Below, one piece after another: positions 1 to 7,886 of a stretch of 21,367 nt of DNA. The stretch is from a virus. The position numbers and the translations under genes are program-made. The stretch covers positions 1-21,367 of IMG/VR virus record IMGVR_UViG_3300035698_000864. The stretch is one strand, 5' to 3'. The notes beneath the pieces were generated by a model that saw only the letters and a program-made list of their open reading frames with translations, was not told the origin of the DNA and ran no database searches. Positions within the stretch are counted from its first letter, which is position 1, and every line of letters starts with the position of its first letter.

Positions 1-200
1 CCTTGCACACCTTGGGTGCCTTGTAAGCCTCGTGGGCCAGTACCGACGTCGATCCAAGCGGATCCATCAGAATATTTTAGCGATCCATCATCAGCATAAA
101 CTAGAGCACCTTCATACGGTACGGGATCTAGTTGAATAGGAAACGCTAATGGTATTCCATGTCCTAATGTAGTAGTTTTACCGCTTAAGGTCTTAAACAT
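1..200 (-). CDS. Collagen-like phage fibre protein, N-terminal part (cut by window edge)
   Basis: Only the first 66 codons and two bases of the next are inside the window; the gene runs off the left edge. Translated from the minus strand it begins MFKTLSGKTTTLGHG. A short globular segment follows, containing ALVYADDGSLKYSDGSAWIDVG (split here: ALVYADDGS at 32-40, then LKYSDGSAWIDVG at 41-53). From residue 55 it enters Gly-X-Y triplets: GPR, GLQ, GTQ, GVQ, G. Such collagen-like tracts are common in phage tail fibres and form trimeric shafts, so a fibre or fibre-tip role is inferred. The start is chosen as the second of two adjacent ATGs (200-198) because a GGAGG at 211-207 lies 6 nt upstream of it but only 3 nt from the first (203-201). 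The gene overlaps the stop of the preceding 141-residue gene by 8 nt, so translational coupling is likely. The length and C-terminal domain are unknown. Confidence 0.8.
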   Translation of the reverse strand, partial: MFKTLSGKTTTLGHGIPLAFPIQLDPVPYEGALVYADDGSLKYSDGSAWIDVGTGPRGLQGTQGVQ

Positions 201-618
201 CATCTTCCTCCGACTGACCTAACGTATATGAAATCGTAGCGTTAAGTGCGTCATTCGAGCTGCTTACTATTCTCAATTCATCACCTGATTTAAAAAACTG
301 GCCGTTAAGAGGTAGAGCATAAGTTTCATTAGCAGGTATCTGTAAATTACTTACGAGATTAAAACGCAAGCCTGATGGCCATCGTTCTGTAATTACACTC
401 ACGGTTTCTGTATTAGCTGATGTATTGCAGACAATCAACGGGCTGATTACTTCACCTACACCGTCCTCGACAACAGTTGACCCGCCGAAAACCAATTCAG
501 GTACTTCGTATTGTGGTACTGAAATCAATACTTTTTCTACCGTTGTTACTACTACATTAGCAATGACTGGTTTCGCATCAGGTGCCTGCGAGGTTGTGAT
601 TATATTTGGTATTGGCAT
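193..618 (-). CDS. Small beta-rich virion-associated protein, function unknown
   Basis: This is a 141-residue protein that I do not recognise by name. It is rich in Val, Ile, Thr and Ser with alternating hydrophobic residues, as in a beta-sandwich. The segment LPLNGQFFKSGDELRI (102-117), following IVCNTSANTETVSV (62-75), resembles small proteins found near tail-fibre genes of marine T4-like phages, where the pattern suggests an Ig-like or jelly-roll fold. There is no signal peptide or membrane segment. It sits between a giant adhesin and a collagen-like fibre gene: 17 nt after the former, with its stop overlapping the latter's start by 8 nt. An AAGG lies 9 nt before the ATG. A structural or adaptor role in the distal tail is inferred from position only. 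The acidic tail (EEDD) is partly a by-product of encoding the next gene's ribosome binding site. Confidence 0.75.
   Translation of the reverse strand: MPIPNIITTSQAPDAKPVIANVVVTTVEKVLISVPQYEVPELVFGGSTVVEDGVGEVISPLIVCNTSANTETVSVITERWPSGLRFNLVSNLQIPANETYALPLNGQFFKSGDELRIVSSSNDALNATISYTLGQSEEDDV
207..211 (-). promoter_or_regulatory. Ribosome binding site deciding the start of the collagen-like gene
   Basis: The minus strand reads CGGAGGAAGATGATG. The GGAGG is a strong Shine-Dalgarno sequence embedded in the last codons (Glu-Glu-Asp-Asp) of the upstream gene. Two in-frame ATGs follow. Spacing of 6 nt favours the second (200-198) over the first (3 nt). Because the site lies inside the upstream reading frame, the two genes are probably translationally coupled. 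Confidence 0.6.
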
Positions 619-635
619 TTTATTTAACCTTGTTG

Positions 636-3600
636 TTATATGTTTGCTCTACTGTTAGATGCTCTTCTTGCAAGTTTTCTTACAGATGAAGTAAATGGTC
701 GACCTTCAATTCGTCCTGTTCTACCATTAATTTTTAATCCACGAGCAAAGTATTGGTTGTTCAATTCGTCCGATCCACTCCATCTAACACGTCCACCATC
801 TTCTGATAGTACAGATGCTGATGCAGATATTGGCTGACCTATGTTTCTGAAGTTCAAAGGTAATGCCGTTCTGTTTACACCCGCAGATGCACCGTTAAAC
901 TGGTGAGCAATTGATTCCACTAAGCTTCCGAAGGTCAATACGTCAGGAGTAAGAACTCCTTGTATCAAAACTTCTTCGATTAATCCATTTAACATATTTA
1001 TACTGTCCTGTTTCGGAGAAACTTCAAGCGCGTCCAAATAATTTTCTTCCATGAATACTTTCATTCGTCTCCAAGATAAGTAAAACGCTTCTAATAATTC
1101 AGTATTATTAGGACCGTCTAACACCCAACCTGCAGGCTGTGAACCATTACCTGCAGGATCAGCACTCCAATAATAGATGTTTCCATCATAGAAGTTAGTA
1201 TCTAATGCATTTTGATTCGGCACCGCAATATAAGCGTGATTTACCTTTTGACCAGAAGTCGGCAATCCACCAGTACCAATAACAGTTCCCATGAATTTAA
1301 GACCAGAAGTTGCTGGGTTGAACACAGGGAATACATGAGTTCCGTCATAATCAAACAATGAAGCGACGAAAGTTCTTGTAGCTTTTTGTGATCCGAATGT
1401 ACCAAATACAGAACTGTCAGTCTTAAAGTCGTTAGCAAGTGTTGTTATTAAGTTTCCTGCATCACGTCTAGTCAGTTCAAGATTGTAATATTTAAATTCA
1501 GCATTAACAAATCTAACAACTTCTTGTGCAAGTGATTTCTTGCGCAAGTCAAGTATAGTTTTTGTTCCTACGAATTTGCTTGATTGCCACGTGTAATCAG
1601 GTTCTTCAAGTAACGGCAATTTCTTAACGTCATTATTTATTAATGTGTTGTAGAATATGTTTGCAAGTTTCTGTACCTTTTCAACTTCAGCAATAGTAGC
1701 AAGTTCGCTATTTGTTGTTTGGTTAACATGTTTGCCAATCAGAATATCAGCACATATTCTACCAAGTTGTCTATACGAAAGCGCAGTTGCTTCTCTTTGA
1801 TTTTCTGGTATTCTTAGTATGTTATTCCAGAAGTAAAAATCAGCATTCCATCTAGATGCTGTATTACCACCATAGTTAAGATCGAAACTAAATGCATCAA
1901 GTAAATAAATTGAATCTCTAGCACATTTTGTTTTATCGTAATCAAGTACTGAATATTCTGTATTAATCCATTCTACCATATCATCAGCAAGTATTTCTGA
2001 ATTCGTATCTATAGTTGCAACCGCATTTATCACGTCTGCGTCTACCCAACTCGTATCAGGCTGAACCGTAGCAGGTATACCAGACAATGAATTGGCACGA
2101 ATAACGTCTTCGATTATTCCTATTAACGAGGACACCGTAGCTCCTTCAGTTGCCGTTGCTGGTGTAGAACCAACTACTTGTTGTGTAGATGTGTAAGTTA
2201 AGTTTTCTGTGTCTGTTTCTACTACGATATCAGATAACAGATTTGCCATATAAGCATAAACGTCTGCAGTTTGAGATCTTGTAAATTCAGGAAGCACACT
2301 CACACCACTTTCGAAGTAGATTTGAGCGACAATTTTAGTTGCAATATTCCCATCGTATTGCACATCATGAGAAACGGCGTCAACGATAAGGCCAATGTCT
2401 CTTTGGCATCTATCTACAGGGAATGATAAACCATTCTGATTGATTGCTATATATTCAATAACACCTTCAACCAACACGTCGATTTGATCTTCAATCAATT
2501 CTTTAGACACTATATAATTTGGTGCGACCCAAGAAATATCAGGTTCTACTCTTACAGGAAGGTTAGAACTTGTTGACTCATTAGATACATTGGCAACAAT
2601 AAGTGCAAGTTGTTTAGCATCACGAGCAATATCTTGATTGGTAGCAATTTCAGAAACGTCTTGTGTAATCAGATTACCTTTAGATATAGTAACTGGAACA
2701 TTGAATACAACCTTTTCTATTACGTTTGCTAATCTTGTTAACGCAATTTTAGTAGGTTCTCTTTGAGTCAGAGGTAATATATTTACTGCATTAGAGAAGT
2801 AAATTTGCGCGGCATTTAAAGTTGCTGTATTACCGTCGTACTGAATATCATGAGAAACAGCATCAACTATATAGCCGATATCTCTTCGGCATTTTTCAGA
2901 GTCGTAAGCAAGACCGTTGAACTTGTTATTAATGTAAGTTATCACATCAGTCTGTTGCTTAGATATAGCACCTTCAATTTCAGAAACGGCAGTAACATAA
3001 CCACTAGCATATGCCGCAGATGGTTCTACAAGAACAGGTAATGAATCTAAATCACCTGCAGTAACCGCATCAGAAACGATATTGATTAAACCTTCAACGA
3101 CAGTACCGAGTACACCACCAGCAGAACCAGCAGCAGTATCTTGAGTTTCAGAATTACCCGCAGTAGGAGTTACTGTTGATTCTTGTACTATTAAATTAGC
3201 AACAGATGCTATATGCGCAAAAGTATCCGCAGTAGGTGCTCTTTGTTCAACAGGTAAAATGCTAACAGCATTTTCAAAATAGATAATTGCATTCTGTATA
3301 GACGCAGTATTGCTACCATGTGTAACGTCGAATGAAACTGAATCCACTAAGTATCCAATGTCTCTTGAGCATTTTGTCTCGTCGAAAGTTAATGCAGGAT
3401 AATTCGCATTAATATAGGCAATTGCTTCAGCTTGTAAGAACAATTTATTTCTTTGTAATTGTGTATTTGCGTTAGCATTATTACCACTTGCAGCAGGTCC
3501 GCCATAATCAATAGCAGATGCCTCTGAAGCACCCAGTGATAAGATCTTTATAAGTTCGCCAAATGCATCTGTTGTTCTACTTTTCGCGTCACCGTCCGAT

Positions 3601-6600
3601 ATTGAATTTAAAACATTGTCTCTTACGAATTCAATAGCGTTTACAGTTTCAGTTAACTGCTCAGATATGACAAGATCAGTGCCTGCAGTGCCAGAACGAT
3701 ATGCAAGACCTGCAAAAATTGTATTGAAATTAGAACCTGTAACAACATCACGCTTAACCGCATTCAGTATATACGCAACATCTCTGCTACATTTTTCGCC
3801 GTTATAAGTGAAGTATCTATCGTCTAAATATTTTACAATCTCTTCTTGAAGGAATGATTTGTTATTTTGTAGTATTTTTCTAGCAAAGGTTCTGTTAGAA
3901 TCAAAAACAGGGTTAACCAGTTCAGGTGTAGCTAATTCCGTATCATCAACTACGTTAGCAATACTCAGAACAAGATCTCTACCTGCAGACGCGACTGCAG
4001 CTGCGCCAGCGACACCACCAAAATCTTGCGTTTCGGTTATTGCGCTTACAGGCACAACTACATTATTTCTAATGACGCTTTCGATTACTGTTGCTAAATG
4101 TCTGAATGATTCCTTTGTTGGATCTCTTTGATCCGCAGGAAGTATGTTAACTGCATTAGCAAAATAATATTCTATTGCCTTTACAGTATTTGCGTTGCCG
4201 CTATATTCTAAATCTTTTGAAACCGCGTCCACGACATAGCCTACATCTCTTTGGCATAATTCAGCATTATATTCTAAATCAGGATAATTATCTTCGATCC
4301 ATGCGATATTTTCTTCTTGAATAAACGATCTGTTTGTTTGTAATCTTTCTCTTGCATATTGTCCATTCAAGGTTACGCCTACCAATGCAGGATCGGACCA
4401 TGTGACAGCATCAGCAGCAGCTGTTCCATTACTCATTATATCAATAAGTTCGTCGAAAGCGGCGTTAGATCTGTTAACAGATGGAGTATCAGTAGCAATT
4501 AAATTCGATACTTTAGTCTTCAAATCAGATACAGCTGCAACCGTTTCTGGCAGTTCGTCGTTTATTACTTGACTTGCGGTAGCTGCGTAATATGCAACAC
4601 CTGATTGAATAGAGTTGAAGTTAGTACCCAACGTCATATCTCTCTGTACCGCAGGAAGTATATACTGTTCAACATCACGGCTGCATTTATTAGAGTCATA
4701 GATAAAATAAGTATCTTGAATGTAGCCCATGATGTGGTCTTGAATATAAGATCTATTCGCTTGTAGTTGGCGACGAGCATTTAATTGATCTGCATTTATT
4801 GCTACGTTATCACTGAATGTTATTCCAGTTGAAGGTCCATTTTCTAATACAGTAACAATATTGTCGAATGCATCATCAGCTCGATCTGTCGCAATAAATG
4901 ACCCAGACAGATCTAACAATTCGTTAGTTTGATCTTTCAGTCTACGGTATGCACCGATTGTCTCATCTTTTTGATTTCCAAGAACCTTAGAAGCGGTTGC
5001 CATATAATAAGCATTCCCTGCTGTGATAGAATTATAGTTCGTATCTAACAAAGTGTCATATTTTACAGCAGGTAAGATATAATCAGTAGTATCACGTTTG
5101 CATTTAGTACTGTTATAAGCAAAGAAGTTCTCATTATCTTCGATCCAATCGATGAATTCGTTTGCGATAAGATCTTTATTATCTTGAATTAATGTTCTTG
5201 CAGCAGTTCTGTCAATATTACCAGTATCAGCAAAAATTATATCATTTGCGGCAGGTTCGCCATTTTCTAATATGTTTATAGTTTCATCGAAAGAAATAGC
5301 AGTACGTGAATTTACTTCAGCATCTGCATTAGCAAATAACCTGTCCACTTGACCACGCAAGTGATTGATTGCGGCAGTCGTTTCTGTTAACTGATCATTT
5401 ACTACTATATAAGATATCGGACTGCGGTAAGTTATACCATTGAGACGTCCCCAGTAGTTAGTATCTAATGCAACATCATAACCTACATTACTCACAAGAA
5501 TGCCAGTGTCTCTTTCACACTTGTCTGCGTTGTATCCTGTATAACCTAATGAAGTATCTAAATAATTTACTAAGTCGTCTATGATATCGTCTTTATTTTG
5601 TTCTATAGTTTCGGCAAAATTTACATCTTGAATAATGTCAGCGGTTGTTGATTTTGGTTGATAAACCTCAGTAGAACCTTTTGCTCTCATCGAGATATCG
5701 CCAAATTGCGTACCGGAGTTGTTAAGTGTCATCTGTCCGCCATTCAGCGCATAGAAAGCACATCGAACAAATATAGATAGCGAACCAATTCCGTTTACAC
5801 CAGCGCCGTCTCTTGCAACATATCCCATACCGTTCTGTGTACGTGGAGTAGCACCAAAACATAGGAAATAAGTGTATAAACTATCTGGGTCAAGTTGTCT
5901 TCTGTCGGCAAGTACTACACCACCGCCACGACCAACTAATTTGTTAGGGAAGTCCTCTTCGCCCAATTCCAACACGACACCACTGGCGCCATAGTTAGTA
6001 ACGATTAAGTCACCTGAATTAACTTCACCTTTTAAGTTTCTTACATAAATGACATTTTCAGTAGTAAGTTCGTCTAAACGGCTTATATAACCAAATGCAC
6101 CAGACGAGAATGTTACTTCATCATCAACCTCGAACGATCCAGTGGTCGCACCATCAAGAGTTATCATGTTTCCTAAGTCATCTATCGTGCCTTTACTATT
6201 GAAAGGCTGTAACGGCGGCTCAACGTCATCTCTTCTAAAGTTTGATAGTTGTGTACAATCCCGCGTATATGGAGATCTTCTTAATAACGCACCAGGTCTA
6301 TAAGCAACACCGAAACCTTGCTCTGGATAATCAAAGTTATCTATTTCAAAATTCTGGAAAGAAAAACCTTGTACATAGCCACCAGAACCTACTAAGATCC
6401 CGTTAGTTTTTGAAAAACCTTCTTCCATCTCGATTACAGTTGCATATTGCCCAGCGGATGAAGTTATAGCACAATCATCTGGTATAGGCACAGGTTCTCT
6501 TAAATAATAAGTACCAGGTCCCACAGATATATGTACTGCGTTGTTTACGTCATTTCTATTGAAGCTACCACCTGCCTTTTCAAGTGCGATTTCTGAAGCG

Positions 6601-7532
6601 CGCTTTAAGGTCTTAACGGGTTGTAATATTGTCGCTGGATTGTTGTCGTCGCCATCAGCTGATACATAAACCTTTAATGCAGATTCAGTAGTTTTTGATA
6701 TTTCATCAAAGAATTGCTTATAAGAGAACTGCTCAGTTTCGCCAGTCTTTGCATTTTTAAGCGCAAAATATGACTCTTCATCTAATAGGTCTTCGAACTT
6801 GTTGTCGAGTTCCATATCGAAGTCAACAAGTTTTGACTTGTCGATTATACCTTCTTTAAAGGTTGCGTTTGTTATGACACTACCATCGATATCAGTGTTA
6901 GCAATTGCTGAATCGATTATATTTAGATTTGATGCTGTAGAGTCTTTTAATTCGCCATCGGCAAATGTAGTATTTGCTACATTGAAGTTTGTGATTTCAC
7001 CTTGTTCTAATATAGTATTGGTGAATAGATTAGTATCACCAATTCCGTTATTAAACTCTGAATTACCTATTACGGTTGTTTCTATTGTTGAATCTTCAAG
7101 CGTAGAATTGATAATAGACACATCATCGAGCGTAGATTCTATTATTTCTGAATTTGATAGGCGCACTGTTATACCATCAACATCGTCAAGCGTACCTGAA
7201 CTAAATTCTGAGTTCGTAATATCGCCTAGATCGAAAGTTGATGTGGTCAGTGATAAGTTTGTTGCTGATGAATCTAATATAGATCCATTATTGAATTCTG
7301 AATTCTCGATAACGACTGAATCGATATCTGAATCTGAAAGAACAACATCACTAATGTTTCCACCAGTAATTTGGATTCTGTCGAATTCTTCAAATTGAAT
7401 AGCTTGAACCAATTCTCTACGAGTTATGCTTTTTGTCCCGTCGTCACCTTGTACTAGGTTAACAACAACAAACAAGTCTTCTGGTCTCGTATTTGAACCG
7501 GTAATGGGACCTAATTCTGTAATCTTAGACAT
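636..7532 (-). CDS. Giant repeat-built tail adhesin / virion structural protein (2298 aa)
   Basis: This probable tail-fibre or peripheral baseplate protein has four visible parts. Residues 1-56 form an N-terminal head. Residues 57-236 are 18 gap-free decapeptides (NSEFNNGSIL type), suggesting a beta-helix shaft. Residues about 285-630 look like a right-handed beta-helix (pectate-lyase-like) module, with KVYVSADGDD, PVKTLKRASEIA and VGPGTYYL. Residues about 635-2061 are nine K-C-x-R-D units plus one degenerate unit, followed by a C-terminal module ending in RGLKINGRTGRIEGRPF and a basic tail. K-C-x-R-D units occur in large structural proteins of marine T4-like phages; their role is not established as far as I know. 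The start has a good AAGGAAAGGT ribosome site. The gene follows the S74 fibre gene after 72 nt, the largest gap in the window. There is no signal peptide and no enzymatic motif I can defend. Host-surface binding is inferred from architecture and position. Confidence 0.88.
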   Translation of the reverse strand: MSKITELGPITGSNTRPEDLFVVVNLVQGDDGTKSITRRELVQAIQFEEFDRIQITGGNISDVVLSDSDIDSVVIENSEFNNGSILDSSATNLSLTTSTFDLGDITNSEFSSGTLDDVDGITVRLSNSEIIESTLDDVSIINSTLEDSTIETTVIGNSEFNNGIGDTNLFTNTILEQGEITNFNVANTTFADGELKDSTASNLNIIDSAIANTDIDGSVITNATFKEGIIDKSKLVDFDMELDNKFEDLLDEESYFALKNAKTGETEQFSYKQFFDEISKTTESALKVYVSADGDDNNPATILQPVKTLKRASEIALEKAGGSFNRNDVNNAVHISVGPGTYYLREPVPIPDDCAITSSAGQYATVIEMEEGFSKTNGILVGSGGYVQGFSFQNFEIDNFDYPEQGFGVAYRPGALLRRSPYTRDCTQLSNFRRDDVEPPLQPFNSKGTIDDLGNMITLDGATTGSFEVDDEVTFSSGAFGYISRLDELTTENVIYVRNLKGEVNSGDLIVTNYGASGVVLELGEEDFPNKLVGRGGGVVLADRRQLDPDSLYTYFLCFGATPRTQNGMGYVARDGAGVNGIGSLSIFVRCAFYALNGGQMTLNNSGTQFGDISMRAKGSTEVYQPKSTTADIIQDVNFAETIEQNKDDIIDDLVNYLDTSLGYTGYNADKCERDTGILVSNVGYDVALDTNYWGRLNGITYRSPISYIVVNDQLTETTAAINHLRGQVDRLFANADAEVNSRTAISFDETINILENGEPAANDIIFADTGNIDRTAARTLIQDNKDLIANEFIDWIEDNENFFAYNSTKCKRDTTDYILPAVKYDTLLDTNYNSITAGNAYYMATASKVLGNQKDETIGAYRRLKDQTNELLDLSGSFIATDRADDAFDNIVTVLENGPSTGITFSDNVAINADQLNARRQLQANRSYIQDHIMGYIQDTYFIYDSNKCSRDVEQYILPAVQRDMTLGTNFNSIQSGVAYYAATASQVINDELPETVAAVSDLKTKVSNLIATDTPSVNRSNAAFDELIDIMSNGTAAADAVTWSDPALVGVTLNGQYARERLQTNRSFIQEENIAWIEDNYPDLEYNAELCQRDVGYVVDAVSKDLEYSGNANTVKAIEYYFANAVNILPADQRDPTKESFRHLATVIESVIRNNVVVPVSAITETQDFGGVAGAAAVASAGRDLVLSIANVVDDTELATPELVNPVFDSNRTFARKILQNNKSFLQEEIVKYLDDRYFTYNGEKCSRDVAYILNAVKRDVVTGSNFNTIFAGLAYRSGTAGTDLVISEQLTETVNAIEFVRDNVLNSISDGDAKSRTTDAFGELIKILSLGASEASAIDYGGPAASGNNANANTQLQRNKLFLQAEAIAYINANYPALTFDETKCSRDIGYLVDSVSFDVTHGSNTASIQNAIIYFENAVSILPVEQRAPTADTFAHIASVANLIVQESTVTPTAGNSETQDTAAGSAGGVLGTVVEGLINIVSDAVTAGDLDSLPVLVEPSAAYASGYVTAVSEIEGAISKQQTDVITYINNKFNGLAYDSEKCRRDIGYIVDAVSHDIQYDGNTATLNAAQIYFSNAVNILPLTQREPTKIALTRLANVIEKVVFNVPVTISKGNLITQDVSEIATNQDIARDAKQLALIVANVSNESTSSNLPVRVEPDISWVAPNYIVSKELIEDQIDVLVEGVIEYIAINQNGLSFPVDRCQRDIGLIVDAVSHDVQYDGNIATKIVAQIYFESGVSVLPEFTRSQTADVYAYMANLLSDIVVETDTENLTYTSTQQVVGSTPATATEGATVSSLIGIIEDVIRANSLSGIPATVQPDTSWVDADVINAVATIDTNSEILADDMVEWINTEYSVLDYDKTKCARDSIYLLDAFSFDLNYGGNTASRWNADFYFWNNILRIPENQREATALSYRQLGRICADILIGKHVNQTTNSELATIAEVEKVQKLANIFYNTLINNDVKKLPLLEEPDYTWQSSKFVGTKTILDLRKKSLAQEVVRFVNAEFKYYNLELTRRDAGNLITTLANDFKTDSSVFGTFGSQKATRTFVASLFDYDGTHVFPVFNPATSGLKFMGTVIGTGGLPTSGQKVNHAYIAVPNQNALDTNFYDGNIYYWSADPAGNGSQPAGWVLDGPNNTELLEAFYLSWRRMKVFMEENYLDALEVSPKQDSINMLNGLIEEVLIQGVLTPDVLTFGSLVESIAHQFNGASAGVNRTALPLNFRNIGQPISASASVLSEDGGRVRWSGSDELNNQYFARGLKINGRTGRIEGRPFTSSVRKLARRASNSRANI
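1350..5630 (-). repeat. Array of nine K-C-x-R-D protein repeats plus a degenerate tenth
   Basis: Each unit is read as a helix-like segment (pattern NRSFIQEENIAWI), then Y-x-x-x-K-C-x-R-D, a [I/V]-[L/V]-x-[A/S]-V-x-x-D segment, a T/G-N-x-x-[S/T] turn, and a second helical part. Cysteine codons start (lowest coordinate) at 5517, 5100, 4683, 4254, 3789, 3369, 2889, 2406 and 1923, which are residues 672, 811, 950, 1093, 1248, 1388, 1548, 1709 and 1870. The spacings are 417, 417, 429, 465, 420, 480, 483 and 483 nt. A tenth unit near 1465 keeps RRD but has lost the cysteine (ELTRRDAGN). Two subtypes are visible: short units with TNYNSI/SNFNTI, and long units with GNTAT plus ILPxxQRxPT. Array edges are approximate. 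Confidence 0.85.
6825..7364 (-). repeat. Tract of 18 consecutive decapeptide repeats encoding a probable beta-helix
   Basis: Residues 57-236 of the giant adhesin can be written as 18 lines of exactly ten residues with no insertion or deletion. Examples are DSDIDSVVIE, NSEFNNGSIL, TSTFDLGDIT, NSEFSSGTLD, NSEIIESTLD, DSTIETTVIG and NTTFADGELK. Positions 1-2 are mostly Asn/Asp/Thr-Ser/Thr, position 4 is hydrophobic (Phe/Ile), and positions 7-9 alternate small and aliphatic residues. Ten is twice the five-residue step of pentapeptide-repeat helices, so a narrow solenoid shaft is a reasonable inference. NSEF(N/S)(N/S)G recurs in lines 3, 6 and 11. Confidence 0.85.
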
Positions 7533-7598
7533 GCGGTCTACCTTTCCTTTTTGTAATTATTATAGATCGAGACGTTACATGCTTCAATCATTTACATC

Positions 7599-7606
7599 TA
7601 TTTATT
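7599..7606 (-). promoter_or_regulatory. Candidate T4-type late promoter (AATAAATA)
   Basis: The minus strand reads AATAAATA, one base from the T4 late -10 consensus TATAAATA. It overlaps the TAA stop of the S74 fibre gene and lies 66 nt before the ATG of the giant adhesin, in the only sizeable gap of the window. T4-type late promoters need only this element, which is recognised by a phage sigma-like factor with the sliding clamp. Position supports the call, but AT-rich DNA makes chance matches common. Confidence 0.4.
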
Positions 7607-7886
7607 ACTTTCCTAATTCATCTACCTTAATTTGAAGTTCTTTTATCGCTTCTATTAATAGCCCGACTATGTTGCCATATCGTACGGCTTTAAGTTTATT
7701 GCCGTTTTCGTCAACGTCATAGATATAAACAGCCTCTGGTAATACATTTTCTAATTCTTGTGCAATTACGCCAACCATTCTTTCGTCGGGATTGTCTTTA
7801 TAGTTAAAAGTATAACCATTTAATTGCGAAAGTTTTTCGCCAGCACCGCTAATAATTTCTATATTTTCTTTCAATGAAATGTCTGA
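7605..7886 (-). other. S74 chaperone domain with predicted self-cleavage site at its 5' end
   Basis: This region encodes residues 249-341 of the fibre gene. The family nucleophile serine starts the motif S-D-I-S-L-K, with lysine five residues later, as in endosialidase and L-shaped tail-fibre chaperones. G-V-I-A-Q-E-L-E and V-R-Y-G-N-I are the other conserved blocks. If cleavage occurs, the mature virion fibre would end at residue 248. Confidence 0.75.

Noticed and set aside
425-658. A plus-strand frame with a hydrophobic C-terminus resembling a membrane segment
   Set aside because: Antisense to the 141-residue gene and its flanking gap; the hydrophobic end is a reading of AT-rich spacer.
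1350-5630. Regular 417-483 nt periodicity considered as a DNA repeat or CRISPR-like array
   Set aside because: The repeat is at protein level in a continuous reading frame; nucleotide identity between units is modest and the period is far too long for CRISPR.
6799-7398. A 199-codon open frame on the plus strand, rich in Ser and Ile
   Set aside because: It is the antisense shadow of the decapeptide tract. The regular repeat suppresses stop codons on the opposite strand, and there is no ribosome site or plausible protein pattern.
7533-7604. The 72 nt gap before the giant adhesin checked for a hairpin terminator or small gene
   Set aside because: I see no GC-rich stem followed by a T run on the minus strand and no start with an adequate open frame; only the ribosome site and the candidate promoter stand out.
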